From Fragilaria crotonensis (lineage: Eukaryota > Bacillariophyta > Fragilariophyceae > Fragilariales > Fragilariaceae), in contig JAKSYS010000133.1 of assembly GCA_022925895.1 (NCBI GenBank), forward strand, positions 45,257 through 109,256: 64,000 nt of DNA, read 5' to 3'. Positions 11,350 to 22,898 of the stretch are shown here, one piece after another. The stretch's first letter is position 1. Each line of letters begins with the position of its first letter. The position numbers were made by a program, and so were the translations under genes. The notes under the pieces are model-generated. The model was not told where the DNA came from. It saw only the letters and a list, made by a program, of their open reading frames with translations, and ran no database searches.

Positions 11350-13647
11350 TCAAGATATTGGGTTCAGAGTCTTTGATGAAGGATATTCAGGATGATTGTG
11401 TTGTTGCCAATAATATGAAAATGGATTGTGAGTGATCTGAGACAATGGGTTGCTGAGGGCATTCTCAAGGTGTGGGAGAGCCCAGGATCCATAAACATCG
11501 GTGGATCCACGTTTTGTAGTAATCACTTGGATGAGGCGAGTTGCAAGAGACAAGGGAATGGTTTTGGGATCATCAATGACATGATAAACAGGGTTTGGTT
11601 GGCGCCAAAGTTGGCTAGGATTGTTGGGACAAGTCCAGGGATTGGCAGCATAACAGGTGTTCATTGGAATGCAGGCTTGGTCATTGAAAAGCTGTTGGAC
11701 TGTTGTTGTTGTGTAGGGTTTGATGGTCCCATTGTGTTGATGAAAGATGATTGGTTTGTTCTCCTTGTTGTAGATAATAGGGAAAGTGTGAGCACTTGGC
11801 AATGGAATAGGAAGCTCAGTTGGGGATCCTGAAGTGTAGAAGGAGTTGACTGATGCTCTTGGGTGTTGCCTTGGTAGATAAGGACTTTGATTGGCAAGGG
11901 TGTTTGAGGTAGGACACATTGAGGGTCAGTGACATTGATGTTGGAAACAACTCTGAACATGGTGTATTCATGATCTGGCAGGAAATCAATGGAATGGTTG
12001 ATGGTATCTGTCTTGATGGGGTCAAAGTTGGACTTAAGGGTTGCATAATCACAGTTTCCAATTGGGATGGTGAAGTTCTGAAGATCATTGGAAGTGAGCG
12101 GACGGCAGATGACAAAGTTGACGGCAATAGCAGTGGCTTTTGAATGCATGATTGATAACTGTTCAGGTGTGGGGATGTGGCCATTGGGAAGGCTGAGCAA
12201 TTGTGATTCATGAGTAGATCAACAGGAGGAAGGGAACCAATGTAGATGTTTGAGGGTTGCAAATGTAAGTCATCTCCAGTTGTGAGTTTGGCAGTCAAAG
12301 TTGCATGTTGGCGGAGTGTTGCTGAGATTAAGACACGGGCAACATGGGAAGCAGATGGAGATATTCCAGTTGTAGGTTCTCCAAAACCGTTGACAAGCGG
12401 TGAATGAGTGAATGCAATGAGGGATGCAGAGTCCAAATGTGCAGGGTTTGAATATGGGAAGTCCTGGTGCTGTCCAAAGTGGTATCATAGGGACTGGGAG
12501 TCAATTGCTGATCTTGGAAGAATTTGATAATGAATCGCGGGACATCTCTGAAGTTACTTCGGTTCGGGAAAAGTCGTAGAGCGGTCGCAAAAGTTGGGAT
12601 ATTGCGAATGATATCAGCAAGTTCAGGGGGTTGGTGAGGGCATGAAGATGTTTGTCCCTGAATATAAATGTGGATGAGGTACATCATTTTGAAGGCATAA
12701 AGGATGGATAGGGAGCATTCATGTCCAAAGGATCCAGGTTCATAGTCACTCAAAGGGATACAAATAGTGATGGGGTGCCATTAGTGAGTTGAGATCTGTG
12801 CTCAGAAGAAAGATTGTCCATGACCAAATTGGTTGTTCTGTTGAAAGTGTGTTGGATGCATTGAATGAATTCCTCTTGATTGGGGTCTTTGTCAGATCCA
12901 GCAATGAGAATGGGATAAAGGTTGCACATCAGGTGGCGAAGATGTTCGGTCGTCAAGTCGCGAATGCATTGTTTGGTGACTGGATTTGACTGAATATAAC
13001 GTAGGCAGAAGCTTGCAGCTGTGATACTTGAATCAACACATGTTGGAAGGTTGCACATGGTGATTGGCCCATTGATATCATCTTGAAGAGTTGCATCAGC
13101 ATAGAAAAGAAGTGAGGCATGTGGATTGGTTCTGGAATCCAAATCAGAATGGTGTTGCAAAGGGGACATGATGGATTGGGTCCAAGACATTGTCTTCAGG
13201 GCAAGGGGTGTGCAGTTTGTCAAGGCGATATGGAAGCTCCAAAGTTTCATCATCATCAGATAGTTCAAGAAATGCTGTGATTCCAGTTGATGTGGAAAGG
13301 CAATCAAAGGTACTGTCATTGCTGCTGCTCAAATTGGAAAACAAGGGACTGAAAAGTTCTGAATTGAGACTGATTGCTGGAGAAGGTGGTGCATCAAGAT
13401 TCCTAGGTCCAGAGGTGTTGAAGGTTTTCAAATAATTGATCTGACATGATTGGGTTCTGTTTTTGCTTGAAGGAGTTGAAGGGGTATCAGTTTCATCATC
13501 ATCAATTGAAATGGTGAATGGGATTGCAGCATTGATAGGTGGCTTGACATAAAAAGGGTTGGCAACATTGATGGGAGTTGCAAATTGCTTGGACTTGGTT
13601 GGGGTAGAGGCCTTGCTGGTCTTGGAATATTTTTCGTCATTTTGCAT
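11350..13647 (-). pseudogene. Unknown pre-gag protein of the large Copia element (frameshifted)
   Basis: Five overlapping minus-strand frames (13647-13144, 13319-12750, 12753-12328, 12436-11661, 11919-11350) appear to be one protein of roughly 750 residues broken by frame changes. The N-terminal part is Ser/Thr/Pro-rich. The middle part ('ASLLFYADATLQDDINGPITMCNLPTCV', 'RFIIKFFQDQQL') looks globular. I recognise no Gag, protease, integrase, RT or envelope motif. It lies between the 5' LTR and gag on the sense strand of the element, which is unusual for Copia. It could be an accessory structural protein or captured sequence. Confidence 0.55.
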
Positions 13648-14010
13648 TTTTGGTAGCTTTTCTGGTTGTCATCCTGTCCATGAGAGTTAGGGAATCCAAA
13701 GTTTTAACTGTGAAGGAATCTGGGATAAATGAGCTGGTGTCTGTGCTGTCATCATTGTCTGAGGAATCTGGGACTGAGTAGGGAGAGTTTTGAATCATTG
13801 GGAGTGCATCAAGTTGTTTTGGAGATTCCTTTTGTCGCCGTTGCTTTGTTCTTCAACTTCAACGTCAGCGGGAACTTTTGTGCTTTGGTGGGCGGCAGTG
13901 TCTGATCGCGAACGGAAAGGCATAATTGTTTGGGACACGGGCAGTAGATGGAGAAGACACTTGAAGCATTAACTACGTCACTATCGTCGTCGTCATCGTC
14001 ATCCATATCG

Positions 14011-15708
14011 TCATCGCGATAAATGTTGGTCGTGGAGCGCTGGAATGTCGTCAGACGCGTCAGTCATTTCGTCATCGTCCACGGGATCGCCGTTGTAATT
14101 AGGAACACGAGCATGGCCGTTAGGTTGGTCACGAGTTGGACGTTGGTAATTAGGAGGGGACGTCAGAAGGCGGGGTTGGCGCGCGCGGACGGATAGGCGT
14201 GGGTAGGATTTCAAAACCGGTCGGACGCAAGATGACGTTTGCGTTATGGGGAAAAATATGGACGGACGGGCTGCCAAATGTCGCAGCTGCAGTACTGAAA
14301 GAGATCTGTACGATCGTCGTAGAAAGGTCATTGGCAGTTCGGCGCGGGGTCCAATGTGTCCCAAGTCCAGGACTCTTGGGAGCTGATGGTGCGAATCACC
14401 ACGATCATGGTCGTGGTCGGAAATGGGAAATGGGGGTTCGCCATGGGGTCGTTTTGAGCGGCGATATCTCCGGATTGGTCGCTCCGATTTTCGTAAGTGG
14501 GAGCTCTTTTGCAGGTCTTGGAGCGCCGGAGGAGTTTCTGACTTTACTTTTGTCGTGTGAAGGTCCGAACGCCCAACGAAATTGATTTGTTGACTTCCAC
14601 ATTCACGAACATATTGGCGGGTTTTGTAGCGAATCTCTGGTTGTTTTTGCGTCTGAAAACGCATCCTTTTCGCAGGGGAAGCATCAGGGGAGGAGGCGGG
14701 GACGTCTGAGTCATCGAATTGTCGCTTCCTGGTGGATTTTGGGCGGGTGGGAGCAGGAATCTTGCGGTCGTCGTCACTGCGAACGCTGTAGTCGTCATCT
14801 TGGTCGTCGTCGTCGACGTCGCTTTCGTCGAATACGTCTGTCTGGGGTTGGTAACTGCGAATAGGGGAAGGATGGTGAGTGCCCTGGATGTCTGGAATGT
14901 ACTCCTGCTTGATTCTCATTACTTTATGAGTGTTTGAGCGCTCTGCAGTCGCGCTATCGATGGCCTCGGCGTTGCTAGCCGCTTCATCGTTGTCGTCGTC
15001 GTCGGTTTCGGTGGCCCTGAATGTTTTGTTGCGCCCAATAGGAGTTGTAAGGATGCCCTGGATGTATGGATGAGTCTTTTGGTTGTAGTTGGTGGCGCGG
15101 GAAGACTTGTTGTTGCGCTCGGAGTTGGCGCGTTCGATGGCCTCGGCGATGACGGCCGCTTCATCGGTGTCGGATTCGTAGGTAATTGCAGCATGAGTAG
15201 TGGGAAGCTTCTTCTTTTTCATTGTAGTTTGTTGATTGCCCAGTTTGGCTCTCTTAGAGCGAGTTAGATAGAGGGTGGGATGGGTGGGCGTAGCGGCAGG
15301 AATGTTGACATCTGCGCTGATGACGACTGGAGGCTCCGTTTCGGAGGCAAGAAAGGGGGACGAGTCCTTCTTCTTCGACTTCTTGTCGGCTTTCGTAAGG
15401 TTGAAGCGAATGGTGGGCATGGTGGGTGGGGCTGAAATGCTGCTGAAAGGGCTGGGGCTGCTGTTAACTAAGTTCTTAAATATTTGTGTGCACTTTGAAT
15501 CTGGGGGAGCTCTGTTGAAAAATTCTGTTATTTTCAGTTGCTTCAGATCTGACAGTTTAGATGGAAGCATAACTGAATTCCTGAGCCTAACTAACTTGAA
15601 GGTATCAGAGTTAAAAAAGGGCAGAGGACGCCTGCCTAAGTCGGTTGATTCTAGGCGAGTGAACCATGATAGATTCTGCGTGCGAGCGCGGAGTGGAGGC
15701 CAGACCAT
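14011..15708 (-). CDS. Unknown pre-gag ORF, disordered, 565 codons
   Basis: This is an uninterrupted minus-strand frame that begins near the end of the 5' LTR. A plausible ATG (MPTIRFNLTKADKKSKKKD) lies near 15420. The protein is rich in Asp, Ser, Lys and Arg, with acidic runs (DESDVDDDDQDDD) next to basic blocks (KRMRFQTQK, RRYRRSKR). It also holds two similar segments built on 'AEAIERANSERNN' and 'AEAIDSATAERSN'. No fold or motif is recognisable. It may be the first product of the element. A long intact frame beside frameshifted neighbours is notable. Confidence 0.55.
   Translation of the reverse strand: MVWPPLRARTQNLSWFTRLESTDLGRRPLPFFNSDTFKLVRLRNSVMLPSKLSDLKQLKITEFFNRAPPDSKCTQIFKNLVNSSPSPFSSISAPPTMPTIRFNLTKADKKSKKKDSSPFLASETEPPVVISADVNIPAATPTHPTLYLTRSKRAKLGNQQTTMKKKKLPTTHAAITYESDTDEAAVIAEAIERANSERNNKSSRATNYNQKTHPYIQGILTTPIGRNKTFRATETDDDDNDEAASNAEAIDSATAERSNTHKVMRIKQEYIPDIQGTHHPSPIRSYQPQTDVFDESDVDDDDQDDDYSVRSDDDRKIPAPTRPKSTRKRQFDDSDVPASSPDASPAKRMRFQTQKQPEIRYKTRQYVRECGSQQINFVGRSDLHTTKVKSETPPALQDLQKSSHLRKSERPIRRYRRSKRPHGEPPFPISDHDHDRGDSHHQLPRVLDLGHIGPRAELPMTFLRRSYRSLSVLQLRHLAARPSIFFPITQTSSCVRPVLKSYPRLSVRARQPRLLTSPPNYQRPTRDQPNGHARVPNYNGDPVDDDEMTDASDDIPALHDQHLSR
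15654..15666 (-). promoter_or_regulatory. Primer-binding site
   Basis: On the minus strand, TGGTTCACTCGCC follows the CA end of the 5' LTR with no gap. It begins with TGG, the complement of the CCA end of a tRNA. The tRNA identity was not determined. Confidence 0.7.
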
Positions 15709-16571
15709 GGTTAAATCGGGCGCACGCCAGACCGGGGTCGCAGGCAGGTGGTGACGTCACGGTGACGGTATCGGTCGCTACAGTACGAACGTTGGCCGGT
15801 GCTACGGTTTCAGGACTACTGGATGCTACGCTAGCGGCAGAGGAAGCGGGAGTGCTAGTAGCAAACGCGACGGTATACGCGTGGGAGTCTACTGGACGGG
15901 TATACTGAGCTACGGTATGACTAGGCGTAACTACAGTACATGTAGACGTAGACACAGTGCTAGTAGGCGAAGCAACTGTGCTAGTATCTGTAGGTACGAT
16001 GCAAGTAGATGGTGCTACGTTGCGCGTAGGTGACACTACAGTATGTGGACGTGGGTGGAGTCCTACGGTGACGTCGGTAGCCAAGTGGGTACTAGTACAC
16101 TGGCTATCGCTACAGGGGGACTGAATCGTGACGACGGCGGGTAAAAAGTCGTCATGGTCAGTTACGCTGCTACGAAAATTGTACATTGTGGAAAAATGGG
16201 GGCCGGACTAAATATATTTACAGTGGGACAAATTTGTGAGAAAATCGTTGATCACAAGTGAGTGATCAACTTCGTTTGATGAGTGTTTCTGAGGAACACT
16301 CAGGAACACAAATGAAACGGTGCACGTCTGGAAGAGTGCACGTCTGAAAAGGTGTACGTCTGAAGAGGTCGTACGAGGCCGAGCGTTGGGCGAGAAAATG
16401 GTCGTTTATGCAACGAACGACATGAAAACGATCGTTACAATTTCCGAGTGGGATATGATTCCCGTACGACAGTAACGATACAACGTATACTGTTTACTAG
16501 CCTAATGTGAAGTGTCGTACTGAATAATGTAGATAGTAAAAGTACGTAGGAGCGGTACTAAAAGTCTGTCA
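15667..16571 (-). repeat. 5' LTR of the large Copia element
   Basis: This is the second 905-bp LTR, followed on the plus strand by the target duplication GGTTA. A minus-strand frame (ATG at 16186) runs out of the LTR, past the PBS, to 15611. Confidence 0.93.
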
Positions 16572-16757
16572 GGTTACAAGTTACAAGTACAGTACTGCAT
16601 TTACTGCAGTATTGTTTGTTTCGAATTCACGAAAACGTATGCGAAAATTAAGTCAATCCTCATTCGTCATTATGTCATAGTGACGACACACCTCATCGAA
16701 TCATTGAAAGCAAAAAGTGATCGTAGACACAACAAATTTCGAATCTGAAATGCCACG

Positions 16758-17925
16758 ATGATGATTCGCAGGACGACGAGGACAAGAGCTATTGCGGTCA
16801 TGGCAGTGCTGTGGACCACTCCATCTGTGCGAGCATTATCCAGTGTGACTCGAATGATGGTAGTCGGGTAGTGTCACTGGCACCATTCCATTTCAAGCAG
16901 TTGGCACTGATGTCGGTTCAGCGGTCACAGGACGACGTATCGAAAATGTAAATGATGACGATGATGATGGTGGTGGTTGGACGGATGTCGCAATCAAGGC
17001 CGCCAAAGTTTTACTGTAAGCCAACGAGAAAAGCTTCAAGGGATGGAGTTCTTGGTGTTTCACGTCCCATTTCCATCGTTGGCAGGAGACCACTTGTTGT
17101 GGATGATGATGGTTCACGTGTTGGTGATAATGATGTCCATTGCGACGACGACACAAGTAACACAATCACAAAGACAATTCATTTTCAACGTCACGGACAA
17201 GGGTATCACAATTTAATCTGTGACATGCTCCGTGAGAGGAATCAACCGATCGACTTCGAATCGTCCGACAATCCCATGTTGAACCCCATGCTCCGAATGG
17301 AATTCTTGGATCCACCCTTGACGCATTCCGGAATACTGCAGTCAAGGCAGCAGCGAAGCGTCATCGTCGTCAACTTTATGGCAGTACTGACAACTCTCGT
17401 CGTACAAAAACACCATCATCACGGACAGGACCGCAATTGATTATCGTGTCGCCGCTCTTGAGATGCCTTCAGACAGCACAACACACCTTTGGTGAACAAC
17501 AGCATCGTGATCATGATGACGATACTATAATACCGTGGATCGCACATGAGGGGTGTCGAGAAGAATTGGGACTCTTGGTGGGGAACAAGCGTCGTCGTCG
17601 GTCGGAGATCATGGCGGACTACCCGCATGTTGATTTCACACATCTTGTTCACGAAGATGATGTTCTGTGGGACAAGTTTGAGGGCAAAAAGGAATCCCTG
17701 CTGGAACAATCGGAACGCATCTACACATTCTTGACCGAATTTGTGGCACAACGCCCCGAAGAGGAAATCGCCATTGTCAGTCATTCCGCATATCTGTTCA
17801 CCATGCTCAATGCCGTTGTGGATACACAAGACGACGATTTGAAATCGTGGTTTTTGACTTCGGAAGTACGCACCATTCGACTGCAATTTGCAGACAACCT
17901 GCACTTTCTTGGCCCTGTCGAGTAA
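16758..17925 (+). pseudogene. Histidine phosphatase (phosphoglycerate-mutase-like), three frame breaks
   Basis: The ATG at 16758 starts a signal-peptide-like segment (RRTTRTRAIAVMAVLWTTPSVRA). The frame then changes near 16867 and 17010, both at short G or T runs. The next part holds the phosphohistidine motif 'IHFQRHGQGYHN' and 'DPPLTHSGILQS'. A third change near 17345 leads to the C-terminal half (TAA at 17923-17925) with 'IIVSPLLRCLQTA' and 'IAIVSHSAYLF'. All the family's catalytic boxes are therefore present, but in different frames. Family members remove phosphate from small molecules or proteins; the substrate is unknown. Either the gene is decaying or the sequence has small indel errors. 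Confidence 0.75.
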
Positions 17926-19229
17926 GGTGGACTATTTCTGCACCTTTGTTCAACGAACGGTTCAAACTCGTGTAGTGTCAGAGTACCAGGTACCTTTTGC
18001 CCTCAACTCGACACAGCAGAATGACGAAATAGGTACTTGTACTACATCGCGTCCACTCTTTACATATAATGAATTCTACCGGTACTTCGAATCGTAGGTT
18101 CGTACTATTGCACACTTTAACCTGGCAACGCATGATCATCATCCAAGTCCACAATGGTATCGTCACCATCATCGCGAACGCCACACAATGTTGGTCTCCT
18201 TTTCTGTTGTTTAGTCAACTCGATTTCACGTGTTACCTGGGTTGTTGCCAGCAGGAGTCCCATAATTAGTTGTATTACGGTAGTGTGCCAGCAATTACTC
18301 GAGTACCTGCGTAGATAGCGAAGTGTACTCTACCGTGGTAAGTATGCATACAGGCACGAACTAATCTCCGAGTGCAAGTACATGGAAGGTCTAGACTCTA
18401 CTCATAGAGAAAGAGCATCGGTGCGCATAGTTAGTATTATATCTTTGCTACTCAATCTCTGACAAAGTTGTGCCATTGATGCTGAAATGCCGTTCCGGGC
18501 AAGGGACAGAGTAATAATGACTTCATTAGGGACTTTAAGCAAACTGAAAAATCTCTGCGCGCGCACGCTTTTTGCCCACCTTCAGCCTCCCGGAGAAAAC
18601 CCGATGTCACACCTCATGTCTCTGGTACTCAGATTCCATCTTGAAGCTGAGCAAAGGCTAAAGTTGTGCGCAGAAAGTTGCGTTGTCAGGCAACCTCGAC
18701 CTCTGCGCGCACCAGATCTCCTTTGGCCGCGCCAGGAATTTCCTCGTTGATTTTACTGCAACGATATACCGGAAGGACAATTGTATTGTTGCCACGACCG
18801 AGGTCAGCAGTGAACTGAAAGAATACTGTATGCATAGTAAGGATAGGCTACGGAGAGTGTATGGAGTATGCATACTGGAGTACTCCGCTAGCTGCGATCC
18901 CTCTTCGATCTCACCCTCTCAACAAGTATTGTATTGTACTTCTAGGCCTCATGCTTCAACGGGGCGACCTCTTTGTCGAACGATGAAGCGAGAAGACAAA
19001 TTCGAAACTGATTGGGACTGATTTGCGTGTATTGATCATGGGAGGTTTATCTGGTTTATCAATCGTCGCGGAGTATGTTGTTGGTCTGCCGCTCTGCGGC
19101 TTTGCTCAACAGATGCTGACATCAAGTAGAGTACTACCGGTAGAGTACTGCGAGTAGTAGCTGCTGATTAGTATTACTACAAGACTACACCCCCTTAGAG
19201 CAGTCGATACTTGGGCACATTCTGGCGTG
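17926..19229. other. Intergenic, no gene recognised
   Basis: There are only short open frames without recognisable similarity. A 17-bp sequence, TAGGGACTTTAAGCAAA (18527-18543), recurs inverted at 21477-21493. Confidence 0.4.
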
Positions 19230-19815
19230 AGGAAATCATCGCTCACGAGGAGGTGCATTTGGTTGGCTGTCAATCTGCCTGACAAAAAATGACCGCAAAA
19301 CCATATCGTTTCGCAAGTGAACCAGTGCCGGACCGACACCTCATTCGCTGTTTTGCTCTGGAAGCACGAAAAAGATGATATCTTCATAGGACAAGTGGTC
19401 CTTGTTGTCATCAGTCTGTGTGAATGGCCGACACGAAGCATCAAATTCACCGATCGCCACTTTTGATCAAATCTTCTCCTGTGATCCGGTAATCGCGATC
19501 GTGGTTCAGCGACCAAAATTGACAGATTAAGACGTAGCAATTCTTGAAACACAAATATCTTGTCACCTTGTTTACATCGCCTTCATCGTCGACTTGAGCA
19601 GGAATCCAAAAGGTCGCGCCTTCGAATGTGGCACAGTGTTGTCTCTCCTGCATGGCATTTATTGACTTTGAAAAAGATTCTGGTTATGACGGTATTGGCA
19701 TACTTCTCTTGAAACTCGGAGAAACTCGAATCCCTGCAAGTGGCATCGTTGTTCGTGAGCAGCACTCTTCGTTGCCTCGGAATCACAGGCAACAAATCAT
19801 CGGCACTGCCACAGC
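19230..19815 (-). pseudogene. Decayed PP2A regulatory subunit B''-like gene
   Basis: Minus-strand frames strung together give, in order, 'DLLPVIPRQRR', 'FSEFQEKYANTVITRIFFKVNKC', 'DEGDVNKVTRYLCFKNCYVLICQFWSL', 'NHDRDYRITGEDLIKSGDR', 'DDNKDHLSYEDIIFFVLPEQN' and 'VSVRHWFTC...LTANQMH'. This follows the EF-hand-rich core of PP2A B'' (PR72/PPP2R3-type) subunits: catalytic-subunit contact helix, 'FxYEHFYVxYCKFWELDxDxD', then 'LSYEDFxWF'. Several frame breaks and the loss of Asp residues from the last EF-hand loop show it is non-functional. B'' subunits direct the phosphatase to substrates in a calcium-dependent way. The identification rests on remembered family patterns. Confidence 0.6.
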
Positions 19816-20096
19816 CGCTGATGATTTGTCTAGTTCTCTACGTTGAGGCAAGGAGGGAAGAAAATACATCACAAGCCGAAGCTTGTCTATCCAATGGGCC
19901 GCTTGTGTCGATGTCATTCCAAATTCCAACCGATGCAAACGCCATCGTACGAGTTATGTGTTTCTGATACTCACCACTTTGTATCGGCATCTACAACTCA
20001 CGTACTACCAGGTACTTGCACTTTGCAACAGTACTTTCATATTTTGGTGCGCGCGACGAAACGTTTTTGCTTAACCGAACTTTGCAAGGGTCCTAA

Positions 20097-21383
20097 GGGC
20101 GTGTTTATACAAAAAAATATTCCATCCAAGTATCCAAGTTTTCCAAGGGCTCATCACCCAATAATTGTGGGTTCGATTTTATCCCAATGAAGTCGTGTTT
20201 ATACAAGAAGGTGAAATCGAACTTTGGAACTCCCAAGTTTACGTCAACAGAACGCGCGTGAGTAGTCTACCAAAAACATTCCATCCAAGATGCATTCTCT
20301 CGGAGTACTTCGTTGTCCCAACAACATGAGTTGTGTGATGACATAGCTAGTCCTCTAGTAGTTAATGCTATTTAAACACAACAAAGACCTTCGTTCTCTA
20401 TGCCACCACCACCTTCTCCGCTCTCCCAGTTCGATATAATTAGCAGGAGGTCCGCGCTTGTCGAAATAAAAAAATCTTTCTTGAAACCTCTGCGGTGTCG
20501 CGAGGACGAGACGAACGACAAGGTCGTAATGACAGTCTATTTGAAGTCGCGAATATTTGTGACATCATGCGGATGGGAGAGAGCTAGAGGATTGACGGTA
20601 GAGCTGTGAACAAAACGTTGAGATACATTTTGTGTTCTAAAGAACGAGCATCACGAAAAAAGCAAAATTGTGTTAGAAAGTATAAAAACGGTGACAACAA
20701 GAACAACATGATGCACACTTGTCACAATGCACGCACTTGCCTCCTACTAGCGTAACGAGCGTTCAATTCCGCTCGCGAAAGTGTGTTTGCTTGATCATAT
20801 GTGTCAACGCTTCGTCATATAAGGTGAAGTCGTCGTCGTGTCGCTTCAGTACCAGCTAGTAAATCATGCTTACATAATCCCGTCTCCCTTCACCCGTCAC
20901 AGTCACTTGTATTTTCAATACCACGACAACGGACTACGGAAGCACAAAAGCAAGAAAGGAAGCAAAGGAAAGGAATGGATCGAACGTCAAGAGAAAGAGC
21001 TGTCAACAACAGACTTCAAAACCTTGCAACTTGCAATGTGTGCGCTACGAACACAACAACATCATCCCGAAACGAAGATTTTGCGGAGGTTGTCGACGTT
21101 GCGAAACCTATTTCTACTGGACCTTGCGGTAGTGGATATATCAGGGAATATTGTGGGAAGATTGCAGACCTCCGCAGAAAACAAGTGGCTCAGAAAATAA
21201 CGGTGAGGCAGGCAACCTGGATTTACAAACTTGGCAAGAAAAATCTCGGAAACTTCGATTGCCAAGTTGGACGAGATCTAGTCCCGGAAACTCTCACATC
21301 CAAGTTGAATCACGATTTATTGGGTGATGAGCCCTTGGAAAACTTGGATACTTGGATGGAATATTTTTTGTATAAACACGGCC
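20097..21383. mobile_element. Non-autonomous TIR element with TAA target duplication (PIF/Harbinger-like)
   Basis: Terminal inverted repeats of about 75 bp (20097-20170 and 21310-21383) begin GGGCGTGTTTATAC and GGCCGTGTTTATAC and are nearly identical. TAA flanks the element on both sides (20094-20096 and 21384-21386). A 3-bp TWA duplication is the hallmark of PIF/Harbinger transposons. The 1,287-bp element contains no transposase. Open frames inside (for example 20975-21409) match nothing I know. It probably moves with a transposase supplied elsewhere. Confidence 0.8.
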
Positions 21384-21386
21384 TAA

Positions 21387-22046
21387 CGTTCTGTAACTCG
21401 AACTTCTGAGTGCCGGAGCGCACAATCCGGTACTCGACGAATGCTAAGGTTGCGCGCGCGCACAACTTTTCCAAGATTTGCTTAAAGTCCCTATTACATA
21501 TGAGAATGGAATTCGCATCTCATCACTGTTGCTTTGGCATGGGTCACGTGTCACGTCTGTCATTTGTTACGCGGAGACATCGAACGGAAATCTGTGAAAT
21601 CGAAAAATGATCGGAGTCGTTGCAACCCTTACAACCACCAATACGTGACCTCCGGACAAAGAGTATGTCATACAAGTACTGTACAGTACATATCTAAGTA
21701 CAAATCAATTTTTCGTACGATTGGCGGGCGACGAGCGACGAATGTGACAGGATGACTTCTGCAAATTGGCGCCAAATGATGAGACCGCGAAGTACCATTT
21801 TGGCATTTTTTGGCAGCGTTCCTTTGATACGACTATCGTACTCGAGCAATACTATGATACCAAGTACCCATACTCTTTACTACTGCGTACTCCAGTCTGG
21901 CAGATATTACGCATTAGAATGGCCATCACGACTCTTGTGAAGCGACTTCTTCAGATATCGTCCGACGACCGCCTGTATCTCATGTTGCTGGTACTCTAGT
22001 ACCGGTACAGGTACCAGCAACTCGTACTCAGAAACTCAGAACTCAA
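21387..22046. other. Intergenic, no gene recognised
   Basis: Rich in GTAC-containing short repeats. It holds the right member of the 17-bp inverted pair (21477-21493). No gene is supported. Confidence 0.4.
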
Positions 22047-22394
22047 AACTACATACTGTACCATCACAGACACTGTACGAGAAGTACTATCTATGTAGTA
22101 CTCGCAGGCTCGCAGGCTTTATGATAAGGGAGCACTCTTCATAATCGGTGAGGACACAGAAGACGAAATTCTCGCCATGCACTGAACGTACATAGAATAT
22201 GTGGAGTATCTCGAATTATCAAGCCATGCGTGCAGGTGTACACGTCAAACACATGGAATTCTTCTTCCCTTATCATTTATATACCCACTAGTGGGTACTT
22301 CCCAATTGGTCGGACTTTTGGAATACGTGTACGGTATGGGTTGTGCACGGTTGTGTGTACTGTTTGTACAGTTCAGTACTATACGCAAGTAGTG

Positions 22395-22587
22395 CAGTAC
22401 CCCAGAGTGGTCCTACTCCGTAACAGACGCACGCACTGACGCATGTACGTATATGCAAATCTTACCGACATCGCGTACGGAGTACTCCAGTATGCATGTA
22501 TGACATTTATGCTCCGAGTATGAGACAGTATTCATTTGATCCAGTACCCCAGAGTGGTCATACTCCGTAACAGACGGACGCACGCAC
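22395..22587 (+). repeat. Direct repeat of about 42 bp, 147 bp apart
   Basis: The block beginning CAGTACCCCAGAGTGGTC occurs at 22395 and 22542, inside the insert that is specific to the left copy of the GSDH duplication. Confidence 0.75.
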
Positions 22588-22898
22588 TCACACACGCACA
22601 CAATTAATTTATAATATAGTAGGATATATATTTAAATGAAATCTGATATGGCTATGTATACTCTTTGTTAATAATAAATAAGAAGCAATCGTATCTTTAG
22701 TTTGTGGCATGTGCTGTACAGCAGCTGTACGCACAGGGTTTTGCTCGAGTATTGTTTGTGTATGTTTCGTATCTTATATGAGTTTCCCTCCACGACGTGG
22801 TAAAATCAAAAATCACAAATCTTGTACACCAGTAGACATATGTAACAAACTTGAATCTCGTGGAACATCCTGCTTCAACTCCGCAGTCAACGTGCAGA

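Larger units (their letters stand above)
4652..16571 (-). mobile_element. Complete Copia-type LTR retrotransposon, 11.9 kb
   Basis: Two 905-bp LTRs (4652-5556 and 15667-16571) have TG..CA ends and differ at about a dozen positions by eye. The element is flanked by the direct repeat GGTTA (4647-4651 and 16572-16576). Read on the minus strand, the order is 5' LTR, PBS, two long pre-gag coding blocks, gag, zinc knuckle, protease, integrase, reverse transcriptase, RNase H, PPT, 3' LTR. Integrase before RT defines Copia (Pseudoviridae-type) order. Similar LTRs indicate recent insertion, yet gag and pol are broken by several frameshifts, so this copy is not autonomous as read. It is over twice the usual 5-kb Copia length because of the pre-gag region. 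Confidence 0.93.
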